A DNA stretch of 47,990 nucleotides from Synergistaceae bacterium (lineage in GTDB: Bacteria > Synergistota > Synergistia > Synergistales > Acetomicrobiaceae). Every line of letters begins with the position of its first letter. The first letter of the stretch is position 1. Made by a program: the position numbers and the translations under genes. Below are positions 1 through 9,087 of this stretch, one piece after another. The notes beneath the pieces are model-generated. The model saw nothing but the letters and a program-made list of their open reading frames with translations. It was not told the origin of the DNA and did no database searches. Location of the stretch: assembly GCA_012518015.1 (NCBI GenBank), contig JAAYTM010000108.1, positions 1 through 47,990 of the forward strand. Direction: 5' to 3'.

Positions 1-1151
1 TAACCCTCTTCTTTTAAGAGCTGCTTTGCTTCAACGAGGAAGCGAGATGGTACTTTTATAACCGGACCGGTACAACCCATGGCTGATTCTGCATAAATTC
101 CATGAGCCCACAGAACTTTCACGGCATCCTCAATGGTCAATACATCTATGCCTTGGATTTCTTCGTCCGTCGGCTCCGGCTTGGGAGGTTCAATCTCAAC
201 CTCTTTCTCTTCCTTCTTGCCGTGAAGCTCCGCCAACACCCCTTCAAGGCCTGCATCTTTTGCCATTGCCATTTCTCGTTTGGCCAAGGACGGTAATCCG
301 GCTAATGCAACTTCGGCCGTAAAATGAATCGCATTTGCAATGACAGGAGCCCCGGAGGCTCGAGAGATAATGGAAATCACGTAAGGCCAATCTTCACCAA
401 CGGAAGGGCCGTACCCCCAACCAAGCGACTCATAATTTCCGCCCGTGTTGTAAGCACTAAAGACCTTGACCAAGACATTTCCCGTCAAGGTATCGGTGAC
501 ACAAACGTCAACCGAGCCAGCTATAAGATCGTTTCCCCTAAGGATAGATCCTCCCTCTTGCCTAACAGTACTACCAAATGCGATCTCGTACCCATTTTCT
601 TCCAGTCGCTTTAGGGATCTGTAAACAATTTGCGCCCCATCCACATTTAAAATACCGACCTTTGGATCTTCGATGCCCCTTGCCTTAGCTACAGCTGTGC
701 CATAAATAGCGTTCAAGATCATTGCTTCCACTCTATCAGTCGAGGTGGTACCGGTCGAAGTCGAAATTATTAGGGGTCTTCCCTTCGCAGGAGTGTATAT
801 CATTCCAACGGTTGCAACCCCCAAAGGAAAAGGATAGTGAAGAGCTACCGCTCCCTTTATGAGACCTTCCCTTAAGGCCTCTTCCATGGCCTTTTGAATG
901 TCAGCTTCACAATCATCGGTCTCTATCCACTCAAGGTCGCTGAAACCTTCAATTCGAGGGCCTATCATTACAACCTTGATAAAGCGGTATTGCTCTTGCG
1001 CGAGCCTGCCTCCCAAGGCTAACTCATTTGAGCCCAGTTCGCTTCCGCTGCTCATTAAACCTATAGGAACAAGCTCGCCGCTCCCCTTTGCTGCTCTCAC
1101 AATCTCATCTAATGCCTCGCCAATGAATTTTTTCGCTTTGGACTTATCCAC
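1..1151 (-). CDS. grdD: Glycine/sarcosine/betaine reductase component C alpha subunit (GrdD), 3' end cut by or just at the window edge
   Basis: Open minus frame from GTG at 1151 (MDKSKAKKFIGEALDEIVRAAKGSGELVPIGLMSSGSELGSNELALGGRLAQEQYRF...), absent from the ORF track because it runs to the edge; directly follows grdC. Confidence 0.88.
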   Translation of the reverse strand, partial: MDKSKAKKFIGEALDEIVRAAKGSGELVPIGLMSSGSELGSNELALGGRLAQEQYRFIKVVMIGPRIEGFSDLEWIETDDCEADIQKAMEEALREGLIKGAVALHYPFPLGVATVGMIYTPAKGRPLIISTSTGTTSTDRVEAMILNAIYGTAVAKARGIEDPKVGILNVDGAQIVYRSLKRLEENGYEIAFGSTVRQEGGSILRGNDLIAGSVDVCVTDTLTGNVLVKVFSAYNTGGNYESLGWGYGPSVGEDWPYVISIISRASGAPVIANAIHFTAEVALAGLPSLAKREMAMAKDAGLEGVLAELHGKKEEKEVEIEPPKPEPTDEEIQGIDVLTIEDAVKVLWAHGIYAESAMGCTGPVIKVPSRFLVEAKQLLKEEG

Positions 1152-1171
1152 TATACCTCACCTCTCGTACC

Positions 1172-2761
1172 TCACTTCGCATTCGCACCCTTCAGGGATT
1201 TAGCGATATCGGCAAGCACTTCAAGAATTGTGTTCTTTACTTCTTCCTTGGTAAGGGTTTCTACTTTTTCTTCAACTGCTGGCGATGGAGCCTCTATCAT
1301 GAATGACACTCCATCAGAAAGATTAGTTAAACGAGCCAAAAATAAGCTTCCTTTTCCGATGATCATGGCTCGTTTCATCTTGCCATTTTTTATATTTTCG
1401 CAAGCATAACCTATAAACGGCACACCTGAAGGGATGTGGCCTTGGGTCGGTGCAAAGCCGGGCATTCCGCGAGTTTTTATAAAATCAGTCATACCCGCTT
1501 TATCAAGTTCCCTTTTCATAACGGCCAAAGCAGCGATCATTTTAAAGTTCGCCTCAGGAACATTACCTGCTCCTGCCGGCAATGTAATTTCTGGATTTTG
1601 TAATTCTGCAGCGTATTTGTCCACATCCAGAAATCCTAAACCTATGCGTTTCAGTGGCTTGTAAACCAACGCTTCCGTTATGGCTTGTGGAGATGCTCCC
1701 GCTCCTATGGAATGTTTTCCTACGGCGTCAAGCCTCATTACTGGGGACTCTCCATCTTCAGGGGCAAGTAACACGGCAAAATTGCCTAACATGTCCTCCA
1801 ATGCTGGCATGCCTTTTTTGACATGATCTCTCGCGTTCATATAAAGCTTAGGAAGGGCCCCACCCGCCAATACTACTACGTTTTCCCTCACGCCCGAGGC
1901 TACTTGTGCTGCTGCGTCCACCAAGGCATAAACCGGACCTGCACAAAAGCCCCGTATATCACATCCGCTAGCGTTGCTGCAACCAGCAATCTCGCCTATG
2001 GATTTAGCAAAATTCCCCCCACCTCTTTGATTCATGTCGCCGGCTGCTTCTTCTGAACATTCAATGATGAAATCCACTTCCTCTGGCTTCATGTTCGCTC
2101 GTTTCAATAAATGCAGCAAGGCTAAAACACCGCCCGCTTTGCAGGCAATATTCTCGAGCAATACATAAGATGATAAGCACTCGTCAAACTCATGGGCCTT
2201 TCTGCAACATCCAACAATTTCGCCCCCCGAATAAAGGGGCACGGCTCCATCTTCCCTTATTTCCTTTTCAATTTCCTCGAAAATATGCCCCTTCTCCAAA
2301 CGCTGCAAAATGCTTGAATTCATCAACGGATGCGCCTGAAGCTTATCTTCAACTTTTTTAGAAAAAGACTGCTCCAACCAAATGATATCAAAGACATCGC
2401 AGATATCCATCAAACCGAGAAACTCATCCTCAGGCATTATCTCTCCAAATGTACCGTAACGCGAAACGTCCTTTAACGGGTTTTGATACCAGGGCGTTTG
2501 ATGTGCCTCTAATTCTTCAAGGGATATTCCTCCAATAAAAGCTTGATTTGGTGCGTAACCGATGGCTTCATCGTAGGTTCGTATGGACTTTGACAGAGAA
2601 AGCAGAAACTCTGATTCTCCCTTAATCTTTCTCTCCCAAAAAGGCGTATTGCCATAGTGATAAGCTAATTCAGGCGTGTGATTGAGGCAATAAGCATACT
2701 CTTTTATCGCAACTTTTCGCATGTGATCATGCACGCTCCTCTTGTCAAAATGACTGTTCAA
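1172..2761 (-). CDS. grdC: Glycine/sarcosine/betaine reductase component C beta subunit (GrdC)
   Basis: 529-aa ORF with GrdC-like sequence and FabH/PlsX-type thiolase-fold features; position in grd operon. Confidence 0.93.
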   Translation of the reverse strand: MNSHFDKRSVHDHMRKVAIKEYAYCLNHTPELAYHYGNTPFWERKIKGESEFLLSLSKSIRTYDEAIGYAPNQAFIGGISLEELEAHQTPWYQNPLKDVSRYGTFGEIMPEDEFLGLMDICDVFDIIWLEQSFSKKVEDKLQAHPLMNSSILQRLEKGHIFEEIEKEIREDGAVPLYSGGEIVGCCRKAHEFDECLSSYVLLENIACKAGGVLALLHLLKRANMKPEEVDFIIECSEEAAGDMNQRGGGNFAKSIGEIAGCSNASGCDIRGFCAGPVYALVDAAAQVASGVRENVVVLAGGALPKLYMNARDHVKKGMPALEDMLGNFAVLLAPEDGESPVMRLDAVGKHSIGAGASPQAITEALVYKPLKRIGLGFLDVDKYAAELQNPEITLPAGAGNVPEANFKMIAALAVMKRELDKAGMTDFIKTRGMPGFAPTQGHIPSGVPFIGYACENIKNGKMKRAMIIGKGSLFLARLTNLSDGVSFMIEAPSPAVEEKVETLTKEEVKNTILEVLADIAKSLKGANAK

Positions 2762-2778
2762 TCTTACAAAAGTTCACA

Positions 2779-2812
2779 AAAGGGGCCAAAGATTTAATTC
2801 TTTGGCCCCTTT
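2779..2812 (-). terminator. Intra-operonic intrinsic terminator-like hairpin between grdB and grdC
   Basis: 14-bp perfect arms aaaggggccaaaga / tctttggccccttt with 6-nt loop, flanked by A/T. Confidence 0.75.
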
Positions 2813-2828
2813 AACGCTACGACATTCG

Positions 2829-4136
2829 TCAATTTCCGAAAATAGTTTGTTCCTCAATATCAGCCTGCAAAGCTTCTAGGGCCTTGAGCAACAAACGACG
2901 CCTTATTGCCTTCTCTTCCTCAAGGGGCTTGGTGGGATCGCCCAAGGGATGCGGTATAGCCACAGAGGGTACTATCCTGTTTGCTCCCACTGTTTGCGAA
3001 ATGGGGACGATAGTACATACGTGGACGGTGGGTAGGCCAACTCGTTCAAGTTCCTTCACGATCGTTGCACCGCAACGAGTACAAGTCCCTCAAGTAGAGG
3101 TAAGTATCACTCCGTCAACGTCAGCTTCTTTCAACTTTTTGGCGATTTCCTCGCCAAATTTCTTGGCGTAAGCGACTGGCGTGCCGTTACCGACAGTTGC
3201 ATAGTATTTATCGTGGAGTGAGCCAAAGGCGCCTTCTTTTTCAAGTTCCCTGGCTACATCTAATGGCAGCACTCTGTCTGGATCGTCGTTAGCATAAGTC
3301 GGATCATAACCGCCATGAACTGTCTCATGAGTTTCGGGCGTAAGGTTTTCGAGACCTGCTATGCTGTATTCACCATATTTAGTGGCACTTGAAGCTTCGA
3401 TCCTATCAGGGTTTCCCTTTGGAACTATACCCCCAGATGTAACGAGGGCAATCTTAGCCTCCCTTATGTTCTGTATTGCTGGTGCCGGAGGAACGCGATC
3501 GAAGGAAGGCATAGGATACTCAGTTGCAAAATCCTCGCCTTTCAATTTTTTTATGAGCATGTCAACTGCTCGCTCCGCACCTATTCGGTCACGAAAGATG
3601 TTGACACGAATGCCCCGCTCTATGTAGCCTTCTTCTTCGGGACGCCCTAAGGGTTCGCCATTTAACTGTTTCAGTATCAAACGCGCCATTTTAGGTATGG
3701 CATCGCGCATGCCCCTAGCGCTATCAGAGGTTTCTACGATGTATAAATCTTTTCTGTAAATTTCTACGGCTGGATTTTCTGGATACATGGCAGTAACAAC
3801 TGGTATGCACAACTTTTTGCTCACTGCATCGCATAGGGCACCACATGCCATCCCATAACGCCCGGCGTTGAAAGCAGGCCCTGCAACTAAGGCATCTGGG
3901 CGATAGCTTTCCAATAGCCCGATGATCTTATCGACAGCCTCCTCCGCATGTTCCGCGAAATAATCATCTCCACAGACTAAGGTAGCAACCACAACAGCCT
4001 CTTCTCCTAATGCTGCCTGCAAAGCCTGGCCAGGGCCCACAACGCCCTCGCGAAGTTCCGGAGGATAATCTGCCCTTTCCTCGCCACCTATACCGGCAAA
4101 AAACTGGTTTATATAATGGACCACTCTATAAGTCAC
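2829..4136 (-). CDS. grdB: Glycine reductase component B selenoprotein (GrdB), Sec at in-frame UGA 3090-3092
   Basis: The 348-aa and 76-aa ORFs are in the same frame and join across TGA: ...DGVILTST-U-GTCTRCGATIVKELERVGLP...; N-terminus MTYRVVHYINQFFAGIGGEERADYP is GrdB-like. Confidence 0.95.
3063..3077 (-). promoter_or_regulatory. Candidate bacterial SECIS hairpin in grdB mRNA
   Basis: CGTTGC-GGT-GCAACG, 6-bp perfect stem with 3-nt loop, starting 12 nt 3' of the UGA Sec codon. Confidence 0.5.
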
Positions 4137-4161
4137 TAATTATCCCCCCTATCTCTTGCTG

Positions 4162-4647
4162 CTACTCTAAAGTGTACTTGCTATATTGCTCGCGCATATT
4201 TGCAACTGCTTGAGACAGGGCCTCGGGATCCAAGACCATTTCCATCATTTCCATCTGTTCTTCCCAAACTGCCGGATCTACTTCTTCCCTAATTTCTGGC
4301 TCAAAAATGTGGTAAACTGCGAGTCCCAACGGGACTCCCGCCAAAGGACCTGCGTAAGTCGGATCACCGTTTGTCACGGTCTCTGCGTAAATTTCGGCGC
4401 CTTCAGGATCGGAGCTTCCAAGTATAACTATTACATTCTCAGCTCCATATTTCTCAACAACATCCTTCACGCGTTGTTGGTTCTGCAGGTCCATGGCTCC
4501 CGCGGCCGTTCAGACGAAACATTCGGTCACGGAAAACACTGTTTCTGCGCCACTATCCTTCAAGCAGGCCTCCATGACAGGGCCAGGAATGCCATCTCTT
4601 TCGCCAAGGAGAATCAACTTTTTACCGGCCAATTTACCCTTTGCCAT
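4162..4647 (-). CDS. grdA: Glycine reductase selenoprotein A (GrdA), Sec at in-frame UGA 4510-4512
   Basis: ORF track begins at an internal Met; frame extends through TGA to ATG 4647: [53 protein letters not shown]...; RBS gggaggtg upstream. Confidence 0.95.
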
Positions 4648-4672
4648 AGCTTGTTACACCTCCCATTTTATT

Positions 4673-5962
4673 TTATCTGGTCTCGGCCGAGAAACAGGTG
4701 AAACCAAGCTCGTTGGTAGCTCCAGTTATCGCCTGCAATTCGACCTCGATGGAACCGTCATCCTTTAAGCTTCCGGAAAATCCTCCAGCTATAATGTCAA
4801 CATATTCACTGAAACCAATCACCCTTTCCATGGGCGGTAACTTTACAATAGGGTTAGCATTTCCGACGCTTACTACAGCGTTGGCTTCCGGCGACGCATC
4901 GGCAAGAGATTGACTCGCTCCATCTCTACCCGCATATTCGTCTGTGATCAGAACTGTTTTTATACCAGCGAGTTCTGCCTTTTTACAGTTCATGATGAGG
5001 TCTGTATCGGGATTGCCGAATCCTTCTTCAGTAATGATTACACCGTCGACACCCAACATCCTGGCAAGCTTTACTGTGTAAGAGGAATTTCTCTTTTTAT
5101 CCTCTAACGTGACATTTTCGTTTGTTATTATGCAGCCAATAAAGTTTATTTCCTCGCCATGACGCTTGTATAATGCCTCTATTACCGGGTTATTTTGGTG
5201 AACATAGGTACTATTTTTGTCGCAAGCCGATACGCAGTTTCCCGATACTATCGCACCGTCGAAAACTTCATTAGGGTGAATTAAAGTAGGCAGTATCTTT
5301 TTTGCATCTACTCCATACACGTAGGTATCATGAAGCAACCCCTGCGATTGCAACATATAGATGTAGGCCACTTTAGGGAGTTTTTCAAGTTCCTTGGACC
5401 TTTTTGTTATCTCCTCAAGCTCGTATAGGGACACTTCATCTGGAGACACATCTTTAGCCTTTGTGGCCAAGAAATGAGCGACCTTTAGTCCAGCTACGCG
5501 ACAAGCAGCTTCGTAGTCATGCCTTTCAATATCTGCCCTTGGAGTAAAGACCAAGACCACATTATTTGTCTTGGAAAAAGGGGTATAATCCGCCCCTGGC
5601 CCAGACATATCTATTATGCCTTCTTGGAAACCCATTATTTTGCCACAGGTCACAACCGCTGCTCCAGTGAGAGCTAAGGTCTTTCCCTCTCCTACGGTTC
5701 CTTCAACGTCTCCAATGAAGCCAGGAAAAACATCTCCTTCGCCCTCAATTTTACATCTTGGCTCTATCACGTCTTTAACCGGCACGATGCGGACCTTTTC
5801 TCCCGGACGAGCCAAATCAACCTCGACGCATTCAAAGCGATCGTCCTTAGAAAGTAAGGAACTTATTTCTTCTTGGTTAATATAAAGTACTTTGTCTTCA
5901 ACTTTGGTGGTATTTCCCCATTTAATATCGTTTATTTTGACTTTGTGCAATTCAAGCCTCAC
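4673..5962 (-). CDS. grdE: Glycine/betaine reductase component B proprotein (GrdE)
   Basis: GrdE-like sequence (RLELHKVKINDIKWG..., VSGNCVSACDKNSTYVHQNNPVIE); likely GTG start at 5962 after aaggaggtg; the track ORF starts further upstream at 5983. Confidence 0.94.
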   Translation of the reverse strand: MRLELHKVKINDIKWGNTTKVEDKVLYINQEEISSLLSKDDRFECVEVDLARPGEKVRIVPVKDVIEPRCKIEGEGDVFPGFIGDVEGTVGEGKTLALTGAAVVTCGKIMGFQEGIIDMSGPGADYTPFSKTNNVVLVFTPRADIERHDYEAACRVAGLKVAHFLATKAKDVSPDEVSLYELEEITKRSKELEKLPKVAYIYMLQSQGLLHDTYVYGVDAKKILPTLIHPNEVFDGAIVSGNCVSACDKNSTYVHQNNPVIEALYKRHGEEINFIGCIITNENVTLEDKKRNSSYTVKLARMLGVDGVIITEEGFGNPDTDLIMNCKKAELAGIKTVLITDEYAGRDGASQSLADASPEANAVVSVGNANPIVKLPPMERVIGFSEYVDIIAGGFSGSLKDDGSIEVELQAITGATNELGFTCFSAETR

Positions 5963-5998
5963 TAACACACACCTCCTTTTCATTTTTAAAATTACTAA

Positions 5999-6319
5999 CT
6001 ACTGCAATATCTTTTCCACTCGCTCTTTTATCGCCTCTATTGTTACTTCATTTCCCGTAATTCTATCCTTCAATTCCCCTCCTTGATAAAATAGGAACGT
6101 TGGGACCCCCATGACCTTTAGACTAATTGCCAAACGGCGGTTCTCGGCCACATTAAGTTTGCAAAACTTAACTTTACCTTCATACTGAGAGGCAAGCTCC
6201 TCCACCTGAGGCATCAACGCAAGGCACGGACCGCATTTTGGTCCCCAGAGATCTACAACTACCGGTAATTCACTTTGCAGAACTTCCGATTCAAAATTGT
6301 CCTTATTTACCTCTATCAA
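5999..6319 (-). CDS. trxA: Thioredoxin of the glycine reductase operon, WGPKCGPC active site
   Basis: 106-aa thioredoxin fold, conserved cis-Pro GVPTF; located between grdX and grdE. Confidence 0.92.
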   Translation of the reverse strand: MIEVNKDNFESEVLQSELPVVVDLWGPKCGPCLALMPQVEELASQYEGKVKFCKLNVAENRRLAISLKVMGVPTFLFYQGGELKDRITGNEVTIEAIKERVEKILQ

Positions 6320-6719
6320 TTAAACACACCTCCTGTTTTGATACGATCCCATACCGACAAAGTACGGGCATGATCAACTGTTCGTCAAGGTATTGCATAT
6401 CTTCCAGAACTTTCTGATCAAGCTTGATGCTTGAAAGACTTTGATCTTTACAAAATTCTAAGGTACTTTCAATTACATTAAGGGATTCTATATCAGTGAA
6501 ATGACCTTCACAAGGGGATTGAGCAAGGATAATTGTCATAAAAATCCTCATCGAAGGAGCTATATTCCCAGATAAAGGATGAGATAAAATTTTGTATCCC
6601 ACGTGCACCTTATCACGAGCAGCTACCAGCACATCTAAAATAGATCCTTCTACGTAGATGCACCTGGGAAGGGTTCTTATTCGCGGATTATTGGATATAA
6701 GATAATACGAGGAGGACAT
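6303..6719 (-). CDS. grdX: GrdX family protein
   Basis: 138-aa ORF, LISNNPRI N-terminus, first gene after the glycine riboswitch. Confidence 0.85.
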   Translation of the reverse strand: MSSSYYLISNNPRIRTLPRCIYVEGSILDVLVAARDKVHVGYKILSHPLSGNIAPSMRIFMTIILAQSPCEGHFTDIESLNVIESTLEFCKDQSLSSIKLDQKVLEDMQYLDEQLIMPVLCRYGIVSKQEVCLIDRGK

Positions 6720-6750
6720 TAGCCAAACCTCCCTTCCATTCGGATAATTT

Positions 6751-6929
6751 GGCCCCTGTCCTCTTTACCCTCAGGGATTCGCCACTTTTTATCGGGCTTG
6801 CCCCTTTGGCAGACCTTCAAAGGTCTTTTCCAGGGCCCCGTCACATCGCAATCCTTTTGCCTGAGAGATTAGGACTTTTCCCTTACACCTTCGGCTTCTC
6901 GCCCAGAAGGCAAGACATCTCTTGCGATG
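6751..6929 (-). ncRNA. Tandem glycine riboswitch (two aptamers, 6844-6929 and 6751-6838)
   Basis: Aptamer I has P1 catcgcaa/ttgcgatg, gccgaaggtgtaa and ctctcaggcaaaagga; aptamer II has gccaaaggggcaa and ccctgagggtaaagaggacagggg; both are hallmark glycine riboswitch cores, upstream of the grd operon. Confidence 0.93.
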
Positions 6930-6960
6930 CTCATCCGGAATGTGCATTCTTCCATCTAAC

Positions 6961-6989
6961 ATTTTATATATATGATTTCAAAGGGTCAA
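6961..6989 (-). promoter_or_regulatory. Candidate sigma-70-type promoter of the grd operon
   Basis: TTGACC - 17 nt - TAAAAT on minus strand, just upstream of the riboswitch and downstream of hypE. Confidence 0.65.
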
Positions 6990-7021
6990 GCATGCTTTTA
7001 TCCACAAAGCCACTTCAGGCA

Positions 7022-8002
7022 CTAACATATCCTCGGCACCATTTCTCCAACGAGCATATCGATCACCCTCATGCCTCCTATTTTTGTCTTAAGCCCCACG
7101 ATCCCGACATGATCTTCTGTAACCTTACCTATGACAGAACAATGGGGGGCGACCTTTTTCAAAGACGAAAGAACTTCTCTTAAATAATCCGGATCTACGG
7201 CAAGAACCGCCGTACCCTCGCATGCTAAATGCAGCACATCGAAACCTAAAACATCAGCTACGGATACTACCTCTGAATTTACTGGTATGAGTTCCTCCTC
7301 GATCTCGATGCCGATGTTGGATCCTTCAGCCCATTCACACAAGACAGTCCCTAAACCGCCTCGCGTACAATCCCTTGCGCACTTAACGCCTGGTATGCTA
7401 GTTAAGGGTTCCATAAGTGGCCACAAAGGCTTGCAATCGCTTATCAATTCATCCACCTCAAGGCCGTAGTGAAGGGCCGATATTAAAGCACCGTGTTGTC
7501 CTATAGGACCAGTAACGATTAAATAGTCGCCCGGGTATAGATTTTTAATTCCCCAGTGGTTGTCAGTAAGGACTTCTCCTAAGGCACAACAAGTTATATA
7601 CATGCCATCCGCCTGGCCCCTGGGCAAAACTTTTGTATCACCAGCAACGAGTTTAACATCCAGATCCCTGCTTACGCGATAGGCGCTCTCGATGACTTTT
7701 AGCAATTCTTCCTTCAGTAATCCTTCTTCTATGAGAATGCCCATAGCCAAATAAAGTGGCTTAACTCCTCTTACTGCTAGATCGTTAGTGCTGCCACATA
7801 TTGCAAGCTTGCCAATGTCTCCCCCAGGGAAAAATCTCGGACTTACGGTAAAACCATCAATTGTGACGCCAATGCCATTTTCAATCAAGGCGCAATCTTC
7901 CATATCCTTATTGCTCTGATTGCCGTATATATTTAATATTTCTTTGATAAGTTGTTGAGTTGGCCTGCCACCACTACCATGTCCTAATTCTATAAACATC
8001 AT
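7022..8002 (-). CDS. hypE: Hydrogenase maturation protein HypE
   Basis: GHGSGGR N-terminal motif, C-terminal PRIC carbamoyl/cyanide-acceptor tail. Confidence 0.95.
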   Translation of the reverse strand: MMFIELGHGSGGRPTQQLIKEILNIYGNQSNKDMEDCALIENGIGVTIDGFTVSPRFFPGGDIGKLAICGSTNDLAVRGVKPLYLAMGILIEEGLLKEELLKVIESAYRVSRDLDVKLVAGDTKVLPRGQADGMYITCCALGEVLTDNHWGIKNLYPGDYLIVTGPIGQHGALISALHYGLEVDELISDCKPLWPLMEPLTSIPGVKCARDCTRGGLGTVLCEWAEGSNIGIEIEEELIPVNSEVVSVADVLGFDVLHLACEGTAVLAVDPDYLREVLSSLKKVAPHCSVIGKVTEDHVGIVGLKTKIGGMRVIDMLVGEMVPRIC

Positions 8003-9087
8003 CGCATCACCTTGTAAGAATACTTATAACAAGCAGCGCAGTTGCCTTCGCTAGATACCATACATGGACCTACCGGATCATCGGGAGTGCAACGAATCGA
8101 AAACAAGGGACACTCCTCCGGCCTTAATTTGCCCATCAATACTTCACCGCATTTGCATCCAGAGGGCAAGGGAACTTCTTTGATGTCTAAATCAAACCTC
8201 GTAATGGCATCGAAGCAGGCAAATTCGGGCTTTAACCGTAACCCAGAATTTTTAATCTTCCCAAGTCCTCGCCATCTGGCATCCGCTTCATCGAAGACTC
8301 GTCTTATAAACTTTTTGGCTCGGGTGTTTCCCTCTGGCCTTACTGCCCTAGCATAAAGCAGACTAACCTTGGGGTCCTTATCGTGAACTTGTCTAGCTAG
8401 TTCCACCAAACCTTCCATGATATCTAGGGGTTCAAATCCCGCAATCGTGCAGGATATGTTAAAATCTCTGGGCAAAAATTCATAGGGCTTTACGCCTATG
8501 ACAACGGTTACATGCCCCGGAAGCAAAAAGCCATCCACTTTAAGTTCCCTTGACTCAGCAAGGAGTCGCAATGCCGGCGGAACAAGTTTATGAAAACAAA
8601 GAACGGAAAAGTTTCGGACCTTTTTCTCTTCTGCCTCTAAAATGATAGCAGCCGTAGAGGGAGCTGTCGTCTCGAATCCAACACCTAAAAAGACAACTTC
8701 CTTCGTTGGATTTTTCAAAGCTAGGTCCAATGCCTCATCGCAGGATCTCACCACTCGAACATCAGCTCCTTGAGTCCTAAGATTTCGCAAAGAGCCTTTA
8801 GTACCGGGAACGCGCATCATATCCCCGTAAGTAGCAAAAATCAAACCTTTTTTTTCGGCAAGCTTTATCGCCGCGTCCACTTCTCCTTGGTCTGTAACGC
8901 AGACGGGACAGCCAGGCCCGGAGACAAGTGAAATGTTTTTTGGAAGCAATGACCTTAATCCGCTCCTGTAGATGGCAACCGTGTGTGTGCCGCAAACTTC
9001 CATGAAGGTCATGGGCTCTTTGGCAAAAAATCCTAAAGCACGTTGAAGTAATTCAGCTTTGTCCCTAAGATTGCCTTTTTCCTGCAA
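7999..9087 (-). CDS. hypD: Hydrogenase maturation protein HypD
   Basis: FMEVCGTHT, GPGCPVCVT and conserved Cys motifs; 4-nt overlap with hypE. Confidence 0.95.
   Translation of the reverse strand: MQEKGNLRDKAELLQRALGFFAKEPMTFMEVCGTHTVAIYRSGLRSLLPKNISLVSGPGCPVCVTDQGEVDAAIKLAEKKGLIFATYGDMMRVPGTKGSLRNLRTQGADVRVVRSCDEALDLALKNPTKEVVFLGVGFETTAPSTAAIILEAEEKKVRNFSVLCFHKLVPPALRLLAESRELKVDGFLLPGHVTVVIGVKPYEFLPRDFNISCTIAGFEPLDIMEGLVELARQVHDKDPKVSLLYARAVRPEGNTRAKKFIRRVFDEADARWRGLGKIKNSGLRLKPEFACFDAITRFDLDIKEVPLPSGCKCGEVLMGKLRPEECPLFSIRCTPDDPVGPCMVSSEGNCAACYKYSYKVMR

Noticed and set aside
2829-3059. Independent 76-aa gene
   Set aside because: It is the C-terminal part of GrdB downstream of the UGA Sec codon
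4186-4701. 171-aa plus-strand ORF
   Set aside because: Antisense to grdA, which is fully supported including its Sec codon
6749-7183. 144-aa plus-strand ORF
   Set aside because: Antisense to the glycine riboswitch and hypE 3' end; no recognisable protein features, low-complexity translation
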